Position numbers and translations under genes: made by a program. This document shows, one piece after another, positions 54,734-64,000 of a stretch of 64,000 bases of DNA (positions are counted from its first letter, which is position 1; each line of letters opens with the position of its first letter). This DNA is from Pseudomonas sp. 7SR1 (GTDB lineage: Bacteria > Pseudomonadota > Gammaproteobacteria > Pseudomonadales > Pseudomonadaceae), in the NCBI RefSeq assembly GCF_900156465.1, contig NZ_LT707064.1, positions 2,082,001-2,146,000 of the forward strand, in the 5' to 3' direction. Under the pieces are notes generated by a model, which saw only the letters and a list, made by a program, of their open reading frames with translations, had not been told where the DNA came from and did not search any database.

Positions 54734-56416
54734 TCATTCGGGCAGGGCGATCGGGCCGATCTCGTCGAACACGTCGCCAGGACCCGGGTTCTCGGGGTGA
54801 GTCTCACCGCCAAAATGCTTCATGATTCCCCACACGGCATTGAGCGAGGTCTGTACCGCGCCTTCAACCCAGGCCGGTGTCCATGAGACGTCATCGCCAG
54901 CGATAAAGATCCCTCGCTGTTCGGCCGGCATGTCATCCTGCATGAAATGTGCGTACATGCGCTGGTTGTAGCGATAGTGGCCGGGCAGCGCGCCCTTGAA
55001 TGCCCCGAGGAAATGCGGGTCGGCTTCCCAGGACACGGTGATCGGATCGCCGATGATGCGCGCGGCGATGTCCACCTTGGGGTAAATCTTCTTCAGGGCA
55101 TCCAGGGCCAGCTTCACGCGTTTCTCCACCGGGTGCGGCAACATTTTCAACGCATCGCTCATCCAGGAGTACGAGAGGCAGATGACGCCCGGCTTGTCAT
55201 CGCCGTTGTCGAACAGGTAAGTGCCGCGGGTGAGGCGATCGGTGAGGGTCATGCTCATCAGGTCGCGGCCGGTTTCCGGGTCCTTGTCCTTCCAGAACGG
55301 CCGGTCGACCATGACAAAAGTCTTCGACGACTGCATGTAGCGGGTGCGATCCAGGGCCATCCACATTTTCTGCGAGAACAGCGCCTCCTCACATTCGATC
55401 TGGGTGGTCAGCAACCAGCTCTGGCAGGTGACCAGTACTGCGGCATATTCACGGGTGTCCCCCCACACGTCGGTCACGCTGAAGCGACCATCTTCGGCGC
55501 GAGCAATGCGTTTCACCCCGCTGCGAGGCGCCCCCAGGTGCAATGAACTCAGGCTGGTGCCCTGCGGCCAGTGCACACAACGCTCCGGCACATGTTTCCA
55601 GATACCGTGGGGCACTTGCTCGACGCCGCCGACCACCAGGTGCTGATGGTCATCGCAGTTGGTCATCACCACACGGAAGATTTCCAGCATCGAGTTGGGG
55701 AAGTCGGAATCCCAGCCACCGGTGCCGAAACCGACCTGGCCGAATACCTCGCGGTGCTGGAAAGAAAGTTTGGCGAACGCCTTGGAAGTGGCGACGAAGT
55801 CGTAGAAGGTCCGATCGTCCCAGAGAGGCACCAGGGTATTCCACAACTCCTTCAGGCGTGGCACGTCGCGGTCGCGAATGGCCTGCTGGATCTCGCTGAA
55901 GCGCGAGCCGTCCTCCAATGCATCGGCCCAGGCGTCGGCCACTTCCTGGAACAACGCAGGAAGATCCGCCATTTTTTCTGCGTAGTAGGTCTGGCCCTCC
56001 AGGTCGATGACGGTGCTGCCGGAGGCTGGGGTCAGTGGGTTGGGGAAGGGCTTGGTCTCCAGGCCCAGCTTGTCGACATAGTGGTAGAACGCGGTGGACG
56101 ACACCGGAAAGCGCATGCCGCCCAGCTCGGCGATCACGCCTTCGGCACCGTTGAATGCCTGGGAGCGCAGGCGCCCGCCCATTTTCGAAGCCTCATAGAC
56201 CACGGGTTTGAGGCCAAGCTTCATCAGTTCATAGGCCGCCACCAGCCCGGCGATGCCGGCACCGACGATCGCCACTTCAGCCCCCAGGTTGTGGGCCGGA
56301 ATACTGCCCAGGCCGGCCGGATGCTCGATCCAGTCGTCAAAGGCGAAGGGGAAGTCCGGTCCGAAAATGGTGATGGGTTTCTTGCCGTCTGCGGGGTGGC
56401 GATTGTTCTTGTTCAT
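54734..56416 (-). CDS. davB: L-lysine 2-monooxygenase DavB
   Basis: DavB converts L-lysine to 5-aminovaleramide with O2, releasing CO2. The 560-residue flavoprotein has the dinucleotide motif VAIVGAGIAGLVAAYELM and the flavin amine oxidase segment ELGGMRFPVSSTAFYHYVD. Its length and the opening NRHPADGKKPITIFGPDFPF match P. putida DavB closely as I recall that sequence. Together with DavA it feeds glutarate catabolism; davD/davT are not in the window. An Lrp-type gene lies upstream. Confidence 0.93.
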   Translation of the reverse strand: MNKNNRHPADGKKPITIFGPDFPFAFDDWIEHPAGLGSIPAHNLGAEVAIVGAGIAGLVAAYELMKLGLKPVVYEASKMGGRLRSQAFNGAEGVIAELGGMRFPVSSTAFYHYVDKLGLETKPFPNPLTPASGSTVIDLEGQTYYAEKMADLPALFQEVADAWADALEDGSRFSEIQQAIRDRDVPRLKELWNTLVPLWDDRTFYDFVATSKAFAKLSFQHREVFGQVGFGTGGWDSDFPNSMLEIFRVVMTNCDDHQHLVVGGVEQVPHGIWKHVPERCVHWPQGTSLSSLHLGAPRSGVKRIARAEDGRFSVTDVWGDTREYAAVLVTCQSWLLTTQIECEEALFSQKMWMALDRTRYMQSSKTFVMVDRPFWKDKDPETGRDLMSMTLTDRLTRGTYLFDNGDDKPGVICLSYSWMSDALKMLPHPVEKRVKLALDALKKIYPKVDIAARIIGDPITVSWEADPHFLGAFKGALPGHYRYNQRMYAHFMQDDMPAEQRGIFIAGDDVSWTPAWVEGAVQTSLNAVWGIMKHFGGETHPENPGPGDVFDEIGPIALPE

Positions 56417-56596
56417 GGCTGACCTTGATGGCGACTCGACGCGGTATCGCATCTGAGTATAGGAAAGATGGCAGCCATTCTAGAGAGCGTGAAACACGTT
56501 AATAAGACGCAATGTGTCGTCGTTTTGAGCGCTGTCCAGTCATTCTGACGAGTTAAGAGAAGCTAATGACGAAAAAGCTTCGAAGAGGCGAGGGCT

Positions 56597-57058
56597 TCAG
56601 ACCGGTTGGCCCCGATCGATCTTGCTGCTGAGGATGATCGAGGTGGTGGTTTTTTCAACCCCATCCACGCCACCGATCTGGTCCAGCAATTGATCCAGCT
56701 GCTCCGGTGAGTCCGTGCGCAGCCAGGCCACGTAGTCGAATTCGCCACTGACTGCGCACAGCTGCTGGACCTGGGCCATGGCACTCAAGCGGCGCAGAAC
56801 ATCCTTGCCCGAGCGTGGCTGCACTTTGATACCGACATAAGCCTGCAATCCTCCATCGACCACCCGCTGCCCCAGGCGTACACCGTACCCGGTGATCACC
56901 CTGGTCTTTTCCAGCCGCGCCAGCCGCGAGGTCACGGTAGTGCGGGCGATGCCCAACTGCCGGGCAAGCATGGCGACACTTTCCCGGGCGTTGATCTGCA
57001 GGGCCGCGATCAATTGGCGGTCGATTTCGTCGAGGACGGGAGGGCGGGTGTCAGGCAA
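56597..57058 (-). CDS. Lrp/AsnC-family transcriptional regulator
   Basis: The 153-residue regulator has an N-terminal helix-turn-helix (about 5-60: LDEIDRQLIAALQINARESV, GIARTTVTSRLARLEKTRVI) and a C-terminal ligand-binding RAM domain (about 70-150). I chose a TTG start at 57058 because a GGAG sits just upstream and the frame has no closer ATG; the longer frame upstream would overlap the next gene. It lies 180 bases upstream of davB in the same direction, so lysine or a related amino acid is a plausible ligand. Confidence 0.88.
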   Translation of the reverse strand: MPDTRPPVLDEIDRQLIAALQINARESVAMLARQLGIARTTVTSRLARLEKTRVITGYGVRLGQRVVDGGLQAYVGIKVQPRSGKDVLRRLSAMAQVQQLCAVSGEFDYVAWLRTDSPEQLDQLLDQIGGVDGVEKTTTSIILSSKIDRGQPV

Positions 57059-57093
57059 GGTGGGCTCCGGTGCGGGTATCGATGGTGGGCATG

Positions 57094-59574
57094 TTACAGG
57101 CTCTTGTGCTCGAAATAGCCAATGGCTGGCCGAGTCAGTGCTCGCCAGGCCGGTGCCAGATGGACTTGCGAAGCCCGAAGCCAGAAACCGTCCTCGCAGA
57201 CCAGTTGCTCCGCAGGCGATTGCAGCAAGCTTTCCAGGGAATAGACCTGGACCGAACCTGCATCGTCGTCCCCTTCGGCTGCCCAATCCCGCTCGAAGCA
57301 GCGTACCTGCAACCGGTCTTGGTCGAACCCTTCGAACAGTGGGCGGTTGCCCAGCCATTGTCCATGCACTCGCAAACTGTGCGCCTGGACATCGAGCAGC
57401 AGCAATTGCCAGCCCCGGTAGCTTGCGCAGAGCTCGGTCACATCCGTCCTGAGGGAGGTCAGGGCCAGATAGCGGCCATCCTTCGACCAGATCATCGAAG
57501 GCGCCAGGTCGGTCAAGGCGCAGCCGGACGCCGTCAACAGATGGCCTGCGAGCCGAGGCGTATCGGCTCGTACCCAACTGTCGGCATATTCCGTCTCGCT
57601 GCCGAACAACCAGGCGGCATCTTGGTGATCGGGTGCGGGCTGGATGAAATCGCCGTCGGCATTGGCAACTTGCGGACGATCCACCAGGCGCCAAGGGGCC
57701 ACGCTGGATAGCTGCGAATCGGTCACCTGCAGCTCCACTGTGTTGTAGAACAGCCGGTAGCGGTCGTTGGGGAGAAAGAACCCAGGGTCATCGCCGATGG
57801 GCGGCGCAGGGCGGTTGAAACGTCGCAGTGCAGTGCTTTCCAGGCCCTCGTCGAGCGCACCGGCAACCACTGCCAGGCTCAGCCGTCCATCACGAAAATC
57901 AAGTATTCGGGCCGCCCACATTCCGGGGCCTTCCATCAGGCGGCGATCCTTCACATCGACCACTACCGCATGGGTAGCCAGGGGTGTCGACTCGGTAAAG
58001 GGCAGCAGTGCCAGATAGCGTCCGCAGCCGCAGACCCGGTGATCCAGCCGCCAGCGCCCCGGCAATTGCCAGTCGCCGATCTGGCAGCGGTAGGCTCCGA
58101 GACCTTCTTGGCTGTCGCCAAGCCAGATCAACTGGGCAGGCACACCGTCCTGCAGGGGCTGCGTTTCGATGAACGAATCGCCTCGTCGCCCCTGGCTGTC
58201 CAGCGGCATCGCGATGGTGGTGCGGGTCAATTGGAATTCAGCGACTTGCACACGACCCTGGGCGTCGTGGCCGGCCTGGATGTCGGTATCGCTGTGAATG
58301 CTGTCGAGGCGGTAGCCGTGGCGGCCGGAGCCTGGGCGAGGATAGTCTAGGTATGACGCGATACGCACATGATTTGCATCGAGGCTCGACACCTCGTACC
58401 AATAAAAAGAGGGTTCTGCGTCACTGCCTATCCAGGGGGCGGGGAGCGCTCGCCAGCCCTGGTCCTCATGCCACAACCAGTATCGGTCGCCATCCCGGCT
58501 GTCGGGCTGCTCCCGGGCCTTGCACACCAGGGCGCGCTGGTCGGAGCTCCACACCAGCGGGGCATCGGCGGCCATGATCAAGCCGCAGGGGTGCCCGTCG
58601 ATGCTGATGGTGTAGCGTGGAGAAAGCAGTGGCTCCAATGGCTGTGGCAGGTCGCGAAACGTCGAGGGCAGGGAGAGGCTGCCTGCCAGGCAGTGCTGTC
58701 CATTCGCCGAGCGCCGCTGGAAGGTACGCACGATGTCGTTTGGGTCCCACTCCAGCCAAAGGTCGGCCATGGGGACCAGATCGACCCTACTGGCGGTCTG
58801 CAACAACTCATCGAGTCGACTTTGGCGAGCGCTGTTATCCACCAACGGGTTGTAACGGCCGCTCAGTCCGTCGAGGTCCAAGGCGTCCAGTTCCCAGAAC
58901 TCACTGTTGTCGCAGCGATACAGCTGGCGCTGCTGACGATCCAGGACCACCAGCCCCCAGCGCTGCCGGGACGGCACTGTCGCCGCGAAGTAACGTCCAT
59001 CGCTGGAAAACAGCGCCGAGGAGCCAAGGCCTTGCAGGAGTACGCCATCGGGGAACAGGTAGTCGCAATAGGTGGGGCCACCCATGGCGATTTCCCCCTG
59101 GTTGAACGTCCGTATCGGCTCGCCCTCCGGGGTTTGGGTCGGCTCGGCCCCTCCCCAGGCGCTCGGCCCGGTGACGGACTTCGCTGCCAGGCCAAGCCGT
59201 CGCTCCCAGGTGCTTACGCAAGCGAGCCCAGCGAAAATGATGACGATGGCCGCGATGATGCCCCACACCTCGGGCAGCGCCCTGCCCACGCTGAAACCAA
59301 GGCCGAACACGGCGCTGATCATCAACCGCGCAAGACCCCGCCCAATCGATAAGCGACCCAGGCGCGCCGCGAGGCCCATGAGCAAACCGAAGAGCAGCAC
59401 CGCCAGGAACGCCAGCGCGGGAGGCATCAGGGCGACGAAAAACCCAGGCACCAAGAGGATGCCGAGTTGCCAGAACAGCTCAAGGAAAAGTCGGGGGAGG
59501 GTAGGCGTGGCGATGATGGCAGTCTCGTTGAAAGGGTAGGCCGTCGAGGGATCTATAGTGGTTGATCGAGCCAT
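57094..59574 (-). CDS. Membrane-anchored propeller-like protein, unknown function
   Basis: I do not recognise this 826-residue protein. Residues about 25-130 form three or four membrane helices (LGILLVPGFFVALMPPALAF, FLAVLLFGLLMGLAARLG, GIIAAIVIIFAGLACVS). The remaining 690 residues are soluble and rich in beta-type segments, with recurring FSSDGRYFAATVPS, SKDGRYLALTSLRTD and CGRYLALLPFTES motifs like those of PD40/WD-type propeller blades. Catalytic motifs are not visible. It sits between the Lrp gene and the tRNA, alone on its strand. The start at MARSTTIDPS is a choice; 17 residues more are possible. Confidence 0.85.
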   Translation of the reverse strand: MARSTTIDPSTAYPFNETAIIATPTLPRLFLELFWQLGILLVPGFFVALMPPALAFLAVLLFGLLMGLAARLGRLSIGRGLARLMISAVFGLGFSVGRALPEVWGIIAAIVIIFAGLACVSTWERRLGLAAKSVTGPSAWGGAEPTQTPEGEPIRTFNQGEIAMGGPTYCDYLFPDGVLLQGLGSSALFSSDGRYFAATVPSRQRWGLVVLDRQQRQLYRCDNSEFWELDALDLDGLSGRYNPLVDNSARQSRLDELLQTASRVDLVPMADLWLEWDPNDIVRTFQRRSANGQHCLAGSLSLPSTFRDLPQPLEPLLSPRYTISIDGHPCGLIMAADAPLVWSSDQRALVCKAREQPDSRDGDRYWLWHEDQGWRALPAPWIGSDAEPSFYWYEVSSLDANHVRIASYLDYPRPGSGRHGYRLDSIHSDTDIQAGHDAQGRVQVAEFQLTRTTIAMPLDSQGRRGDSFIETQPLQDGVPAQLIWLGDSQEGLGAYRCQIGDWQLPGRWRLDHRVCGCGRYLALLPFTESTPLATHAVVVDVKDRRLMEGPGMWAARILDFRDGRLSLAVVAGALDEGLESTALRRFNRPAPPIGDDPGFFLPNDRYRLFYNTVELQVTDSQLSSVAPWRLVDRPQVANADGDFIQPAPDHQDAAWLFGSETEYADSWVRADTPRLAGHLLTASGCALTDLAPSMIWSKDGRYLALTSLRTDVTELCASYRGWQLLLLDVQAHSLRVHGQWLGNRPLFEGFDQDRLQVRCFERDWAAEGDDDAGSVQVYSLESLLQSPAEQLVCEDGFWLRASQVHLAPAWRALTRPAIGYFEHKSL

Positions 59575-59718
59575 CCCCGGACAATGCCGGGAAGATGGCT
59601 TTTTTCGAAAAACGGGTGTGGACATTCTGAGGGCGAATCAGGCCGAGCCGGAATGCGACGAAGCCTCGAAAGCCGAACGCCGGAAACGCGAAAGCCGCGC
59701 AATGCGCGGCTTTCAAGT

Positions 59719-59795
59719 TGGTGGGCCCACACGGACTCGAACCGTGGACCAAAGGATTATGAGTCCTCTGCTCTAACCGACTGAGCTATAGGCCC
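59719..59795 (-). tRNA. tRNA with anticodon CAU, probably tRNA-Ile2
   Basis: The 77-base gene folds as a standard cloverleaf and encodes its own CCA. The acceptor stem is GGGCCTA/TGGGCCC, the anticodon loop CTCATAA, and the T-arm CACGG-TTCGAGT-CCGTG. CAU could mean Met or lysidine-modified Ile2. The C4-G69 and C5-G68 pairs, which are TilS determinants in E. coli tRNA-Ile2, and the G-rich anticodon stem favour Ile2. Confidence 0.93.
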
Positions 59796-59810
59796 TCAGT
59801 AGGCCGCGGA

Positions 59811-62800
59811 TTATAGCGACGGTTTCTCGGCTGTGCTATCCGAAAAATCCGATACGGTCATGCGTAGAAACGTCGCGGCGAACTCTTCGGCGCAGAGGGG
59901 GAGGCTGATGATGTAGCCCTGGATCTGCTCACAGCCTTCTTCGGCCAGGAATTGCTGCTGGGCCAGGGTTTCGACGCCTTCGGCGATGATGGAGAACTGC
60001 ATGCTGCGGCCCAGGGCAATGATTGCTCGTACGATGGCCACATCGTGGGGGTCGTCGGGCAGGCCGCGGACGAAGGACTGGTCGATCTTGAGGATGTCCA
60101 ATGGCAGGCGCTTGAGGTAGCTCAGGGAGGAATAGCCCGTGCCGAAGTCATCGATGGCCAGTTGAACGCCAAGCTTCTTCAGCTGGTGCAGGACCGTCAG
60201 GGCTTCTTCGGCCTGGCTCATGATGAAGTTTTCGGTAATTTCCAGTTGCAACAGGCCGGGCTTGAGATGGTGCTCCCGCAGCAATTGCTCGATGCGTCCC
60301 AGCAGGTTGGGTTGGCGCAGCTGGGCCCCGGCGAGGTTCACCGAAAGCGGGCCGAAGCTCTCGCAGGAGCGGTTCCATTCACACAGCTGCCGGCAGGCGT
60401 GTTCCAGCACCCAATCGCCGATTTGCAGGATCATCCCGTTCTCCTCCGCCAGGGGAATGAAGTGCTCTGGAGGCACATCGCCGAATGTGGGGTGAGTCCA
60501 ACGAATCAATGCCTCGGCACCTACCAGTCGGTTGTCGGCGAGGCTGATCTTGGGCTGGAAGGACAACGACAACTCGCTGCGCTCGATGGCCCGCCGCAGC
60601 TCGTGTTCCAGGGCCACGCGTTCGCTGGCCTGGGCGGTGAGGTCGCGGGTATAGCTTTCCACCCGGTTGCGACCCTTGGCCTTGGAGCGATACATGGCCG
60701 CATCGGCGTTCTTGACCAGCGTGGCGACATCGCAACCGTCCTGGGGATAAAGGCTGGTGCCGATGCTGGCGCTGATGAAAAATTCGTGCTCGCCGGCCTG
60801 GAACGGCGCGGCGAAACAATTCAGCAGCTTCATGGCGATGTGTTCGGCGTCGCTGGGTTGCTGCAGCCCCGGGAGCAGGATGATGAACTCGTCGCCGCCC
60901 AGCCGCGCCACGGTGTCGATGTCCCGCAACTGCTCGCGCAGGCGTACGGCAATGCCCTTGAGCAGCAGGTCGCCGACCGGATGCCCGAGGCTGTCGTTGA
61001 TGTGCTTGAAGCGGTCCAGGTCCAGAAACAGCACCGCGCCCTGACCGCCATTTTCCTGCTGGCTGTTCAAGGCCGTGAGCAAACGGCTTTCGAACAGCGT
61101 GCGATTCGGCAGCCCGGTGAGAGGGTCGTGGTGGGCCTGGTAGTCGAGTTTGGCCTGGGCATGCTTGAGGCTGGAGATGTCAGCGAATACCGCCACGAAA
61201 TGGGTGATTTGCTGATCACGATTGCGTACTGCGCTGATGGTGAGCCAACTGGGGTACAACTCGCCGTTCTTGCGCCGGTTGGAAATCTCTCCCTGCCAAT
61301 GCCCTTCCGCCGTCAGTTGATGCCACATGGCGGCATAGAACGCGCTGTCGTGCAGGCCAGAAGCCAATAAGCGCGGCGTATGGCCCAGGGCCTCGGTTTC
61401 GCTATAGCCCGTGATCTCGGTGAAGGCGCGGTTCACGGCGCTGATGTGTTGCTGTGTATCGGTGATCAACACGCCTTCTGCCGTGCTTTCGAACACCGTG
61501 GCGGCCTGCTGCAGTTTTTCCTGCATCAGGTGGCGTTCGGTGATGTCCCGGGCGATGGTCAGCATGCAGTCCTCGTTGCCGATCGGCAGTGGGCGGCTGG
61601 ACACCTCACACAGTCTTATCTGCCCGTCGTTGCGACGAATATGGCAACTGAAATCCCTCACGAAACCATCCCGCTGCAGCAGGTCGAGCATCTGCTTGCG
61701 TTCGTTGAGGTTGACCCAGATACCCAGGTCCAGGGTCGAGCGGTCCACCGATAGCGCGCTGTTGAAGCCAGTGATACGACTGAAACCTTCATTGACCTCA
61801 ATCAGCAGGCCGTCGCTCTGGCGGGACAGCAACAGGCCGTCGGGTGAGGCATGGAAGGCCTTGGCGAATTTCTCCTCGGAAATCTGCAGTTGTTGCTGGG
61901 TTTGCTTGAGCTGGCTGATGTCACGCACCACCACGACCAGGGCCGGCGTCGTGTCGAGATCGAAGGGTTCGGCGGAGATCAGGCCGGTGAATACCTGGCC
62001 GTTGCTACGGCGAAAGGGCATCTCCAGGTTACGGATGCTGCCGGCCTGCAAACGCTGCAGCAGGCCCGGGCCGACGCCCTGGATGCCCCAGATGTTCAGT
62101 TCGGTCGCGGTCTGGCCTACGACATCTTCGGCACCCAGGCCGATCTGTTCCTCGAAGGCCTTGTTGACCTCCAGCAGGCATCCATCCATCAGGCGCGCGA
62201 TCACCAGGATGTCCGGGCACTGCCTGAATACCGACGCGAATTTCTGTTCCGAGAATCGCAGCGCCTCCTCGGTGCGCTTGGCTTCACTGATGTCGATCAT
62301 CAGTCCGCGCATCACCGGTTCGTGGCCGTGCTGGATCAAGCTGACAATATCCCGAACCCACAGGCAGCGGCCATCGGCGGTGATCACTCGGTAATCGATG
62401 CAATGGTCGCGGCCGGCGAGTACCTCCTGGTCGCAATAAGTCTGGGCGCGGATCAGGTCGGCGGGATGAATGATGTTGCGCCAGAACCCCGGGATCAACC
62501 AATGGGCCAAGGGATAGCCGAGCAGGTCTTCGGCGTGGGGCGACACGTAGCTGTAGGTGAAATCGCTGACCCTGGCTTCCCAGGCTATCGCCGAAAGGCT
62601 CTCCACCAGGCCGCGGTAGTGGTATTCGCTGCTGCGCAGCTCCTGTTCCAGTTCGACTCGGCGGGCGATCTCCGAGCTGAGGCGACGGTTGATGCGGATC
62701 ACCACGGCGAGAATGCCGACCAGGATCAGCACCCCGGGCAAGCCGTAGAACAGCAGGTCCGACCAGAGCTGTCGATAATCGCGTACGTTGCCGATCCACT

Positions 62801-63554
62801 TTTCCTGGATTTCACTGACTTCGGCCGGGCTCATGTCCGCGATGACCTTGTCCAGGATGCTGACCAGTATCTTGTTGTCACGCGGAACGGCCATCGCCAA
62901 TTGATAGCGATAAGGGGTCTCGCCGCTGACATATAGCCCTTCCAGCTTGAGCTGGCGCAGGCTCCAGACACTGGACGCCAGGTCGCCCACCACAGCATCC
63001 ACCTGGTCGGTTGCCAGGGCCTGCAGGGCTGAGCTGACGTTAGGCAGCGCCACCAGATTCAGGTCGGGATGATGGTTGCGTAGCAGTTCGTGAGGGGCAT
63101 AGTTTTCCACGACGGCGATTTTCAACCCATACAGATCCTGGAGATCATGAGGCTGGGCTCCGCCGCGGTGGGACAGGATCACTATCGGGAAGTCGAGGTA
63201 GGGCCGCGTGAAAGCCAGGTAATTCTGGCGCTCCGGGGTGGACATGATGCCCGGTAGCAGGTCGATCTTGCCCTGTGCCACCTGCTCCAGCACGGCGGTC
63301 CAGCTGGCTGGCTCGATGGGCGTGAGCGTGACGGCGAGCCGCTCCCGGATGACGTCGACGTAATCAGCGGCCAGTCCTTGATAGCGGCCTTGGTCGTCGC
63401 GAAACTCGAACGGTGGCCATGACGCATCCACGCCCAGGCGCAGGTTGGGATGGTCCTTGAGCCAGCGCAGCTCTTCGTCGGTGAGCGTCAACGCGCCAGC
63501 CGTTGCGGTCCAGGTCAACAATGACAGCAAGAGCATGGCCGTCAGTCTGGGCAT
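59811..63554 (-). CDS. rmcA: Multidomain c-di-GMP enzyme RmcA
   Basis: RmcA is a membrane GGDEF-EAL protein that lowers c-di-GMP in response to redox-active phenazines in P. aeruginosa. The 1247-residue protein has a signal segment, a periplasmic solute-binding-type sensor (about 30-255, LRLGVDASWPPFEFRDDQGR), one membrane helix (about 268-290), four PAS-type domains (about 300-800), a GGDEF domain with LGGDEFIILL near residue 886 and an EAL domain with AEALIRW near 1014. Both catalytic motifs are intact. It neighbours rpoD, as in P. aeruginosa (PA0575). The ATG at 63554 follows a GTG that could also start it. Confidence 0.93.
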   Translation of the reverse strand: MPRLTAMLLLSLLTWTATAGALTLTDEELRWLKDHPNLRLGVDASWPPFEFRDDQGRYQGLAADYVDVIRERLAVTLTPIEPASWTAVLEQVAQGKIDLLPGIMSTPERQNYLAFTRPYLDFPIVILSHRGGAQPHDLQDLYGLKIAVVENYAPHELLRNHHPDLNLVALPNVSSALQALATDQVDAVVGDLASSVWSLRQLKLEGLYVSGETPYRYQLAMAVPRDNKILVSILDKVIADMSPAEVSEIQEKWIGNVRDYRQLWSDLLFYGLPGVLILVGILAVVIRINRRLSSEIARRVELEQELRSSEYHYRGLVESLSAIAWEARVSDFTYSYVSPHAEDLLGYPLAHWLIPGFWRNIIHPADLIRAQTYCDQEVLAGRDHCIDYRVITADGRCLWVRDIVSLIQHGHEPVMRGLMIDISEAKRTEEALRFSEQKFASVFRQCPDILVIARLMDGCLLEVNKAFEEQIGLGAEDVVGQTATELNIWGIQGVGPGLLQRLQAGSIRNLEMPFRRSNGQVFTGLISAEPFDLDTTPALVVVVRDISQLKQTQQQLQISEEKFAKAFHASPDGLLLSRQSDGLLIEVNEGFSRITGFNSALSVDRSTLDLGIWVNLNERKQMLDLLQRDGFVRDFSCHIRRNDGQIRLCEVSSRPLPIGNEDCMLTIARDITERHLMQEKLQQAATVFESTAEGVLITDTQQHISAVNRAFTEITGYSETEALGHTPRLLASGLHDSAFYAAMWHQLTAEGHWQGEISNRRKNGELYPSWLTISAVRNRDQQITHFVAVFADISSLKHAQAKLDYQAHHDPLTGLPNRTLFESRLLTALNSQQENGGQGAVLFLDLDRFKHINDSLGHPVGDLLLKGIAVRLREQLRDIDTVARLGGDEFIILLPGLQQPSDAEHIAMKLLNCFAAPFQAGEHEFFISASIGTSLYPQDGCDVATLVKNADAAMYRSKAKGRNRVESYTRDLTAQASERVALEHELRRAIERSELSLSFQPKISLADNRLVGAEALIRWTHPTFGDVPPEHFIPLAEENGMILQIGDWVLEHACRQLCEWNRSCESFGPLSVNLAGAQLRQPNLLGRIEQLLREHHLKPGLLQLEITENFIMSQAEEALTVLHQLKKLGVQLAIDDFGTGYSSLSYLKRLPLDILKIDQSFVRGLPDDPHDVAIVRAIIALGRSMQFSIIAEGVETLAQQQFLAEEGCEQIQGYIISLPLCAEEFAATFLRMTVSDFSDSTAEKPSL

Positions 63555-63645
63555 CACGGTCTCGTCATGATTTTGGGGAGGATGTTTCGAGTGTAGACGG
63601 GCAACAGGGTAGGGGGCGTAACGGAGGGGATTTTATCTGCACATG

Positions 63646-63673
63646 AAAAAAACCCCGGCAGGGCCGGGGTTTT
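63646..63673 (-). terminator. Terminator after rpoD
   Basis: AACCCCGGC-AGG-GCCGGGGTT is a 9-bp GC-rich stem. Read on the minus strand it is followed by a run of T residues, just downstream of the rpoD stop. Confidence 0.9.
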
Positions 63674-63679
63674 CCAGGG

Positions 63680-64000
63680 TCACTCGTCGAGGAAGGAGCG
63701 CAGGTGCTCGCTTCGCGTCGGGTGGCGCAACTTGCGCAACGCCTTGGCTTCGATCTGGCGAATCCGCTCACGGGTCACGTCGAACTGCTTACCGACCTCC
63801 TCAAGGGTGTGGTCGGTATTCATGTCGATCCCGAAGCGCATGCGCAGTACCTTGGCTTCCCGGGCGGTGAGGCCGGAGAGTACTTCGCGAGTCGCTTCCT
63901 TGAGGCTCTCGACGGTGGCGACATCGATCGGAGACTGCATGGTGGAGTCTTCGATGAAATCACCCAGATGGGAGTCTTCGTCGTCACCGATCGGCGTTTC
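63680..64000 (-). CDS. rpoD: RNA polymerase sigma-70 factor RpoD (3' end only)
   Basis: These 106 residues are the C-terminal end of the primary sigma factor; the frame is open to the window edge. Region 3-4 is visible: [40 protein letters not shown], then the -35-binding helix-turn-helix [20 protein letters not shown] and the ending LRSFLDE. RpoD recognises housekeeping promoters and is essential. Confidence 0.98.
   Translation of the reverse strand, partial: ETPIGDDEDSHLGDFIEDSTMQSPIDVATVESLKEATREVLSGLTAREAKVLRMRFGIDMNTDHTLEEVGKQFDVTRERIRQIEAKALRKLRHPTRSEHLRSFLDE

Overview
The window is chromosomal DNA from a fluorescent Pseudomonas, most likely the P. fluorescens complex. The evidence is the dense, high-GC, gammaproteobacterial gene content, the repeated GGGAGCGAGC/GCTCGCTCCC REP dyads, gene orders that follow Pseudomonas (bioBFHCD followed by a small protein and three acyl-CoA dehydrogenases; rmcA next to rpoD), a complete pqqFABCDE cluster, and an RsmX-type Gac/Rsm small RNA with a perfect GacA upstream box. 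Almost everything is ordinary core or near-core genome. I see no phage, insertion sequence, CRISPR array or genomic island.

Layout. 1-5.5 kb: the end of the sarcosine oxidase operon (soxA, soxG) with purU and fdhA, which handle the C1 units released from sarcosine. 5.5-9.1 kb: a cold-shock protein, a small secreted protein, a DUF2780 protein, an acyltransferase and a retropepsin-like protease. 9.2-12.8 kb: the two-component pair creBC and its target creD. 13-19.3 kb: a glutathione S-transferase, then a cell-surface-signalling iron locus made of an ECF sigma factor, FecR-type anti-sigma, TonB-dependent siderophore receptor, PepSY membrane protein and a small membrane protein. 19.5-22.8 kb: an overlapping exonuclease and cNMP/CBS/DUF294 pair, divergent from a single-domain response regulator. 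23-32 kb: glcB, a GcvR-like ACT protein, rarD, srkA, a Tat-exported PhoX phosphatase, modE and comF. 32.3-36.9 kb: the biotin operon bioBFHCD.

37-45.5 kb: a miniature flagellar-rod-like protein, a badly frameshifted delta-60-repeat pseudogene, and three paralogous ~600-residue acyl-CoA dehydrogenases with a diguanylate cyclase between the first two. The first dehydrogenase has a strong sigma-70-like promoter abutted by a consensus PsrA operator, which suggests fatty-acid-responsive expression. 45.5-46 kb: the RsmX-type sRNA and a Pmp3-type membrane peptide. 46-54 kb (minus strand): pqqF-A-B-C-D-E and a prolyl-oligopeptidase-family gene for the cofactor PQQ. 54-57 kb: davB-davA for lysine catabolism through 5-aminovaleramide, with an Lrp-type regulator upstream. 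57-64 kb: an unrecognised membrane-anchored 826-residue protein, a tRNA with anticodon CAU (probably Ile2), the multidomain c-di-GMP enzyme RmcA, and the 3' end of rpoD.

The points most worth a second look are the RsmX gene with its Gac box, the PsrA operators on the dehydrogenase cluster, a palindrome (CTGTCA..TGACAG) repeated upstream of three unrelated minus-strand genes, the mini-axial protein, and the unusual start and attenuator arrangement at pqqA. I did not find a convincing entirely new system.
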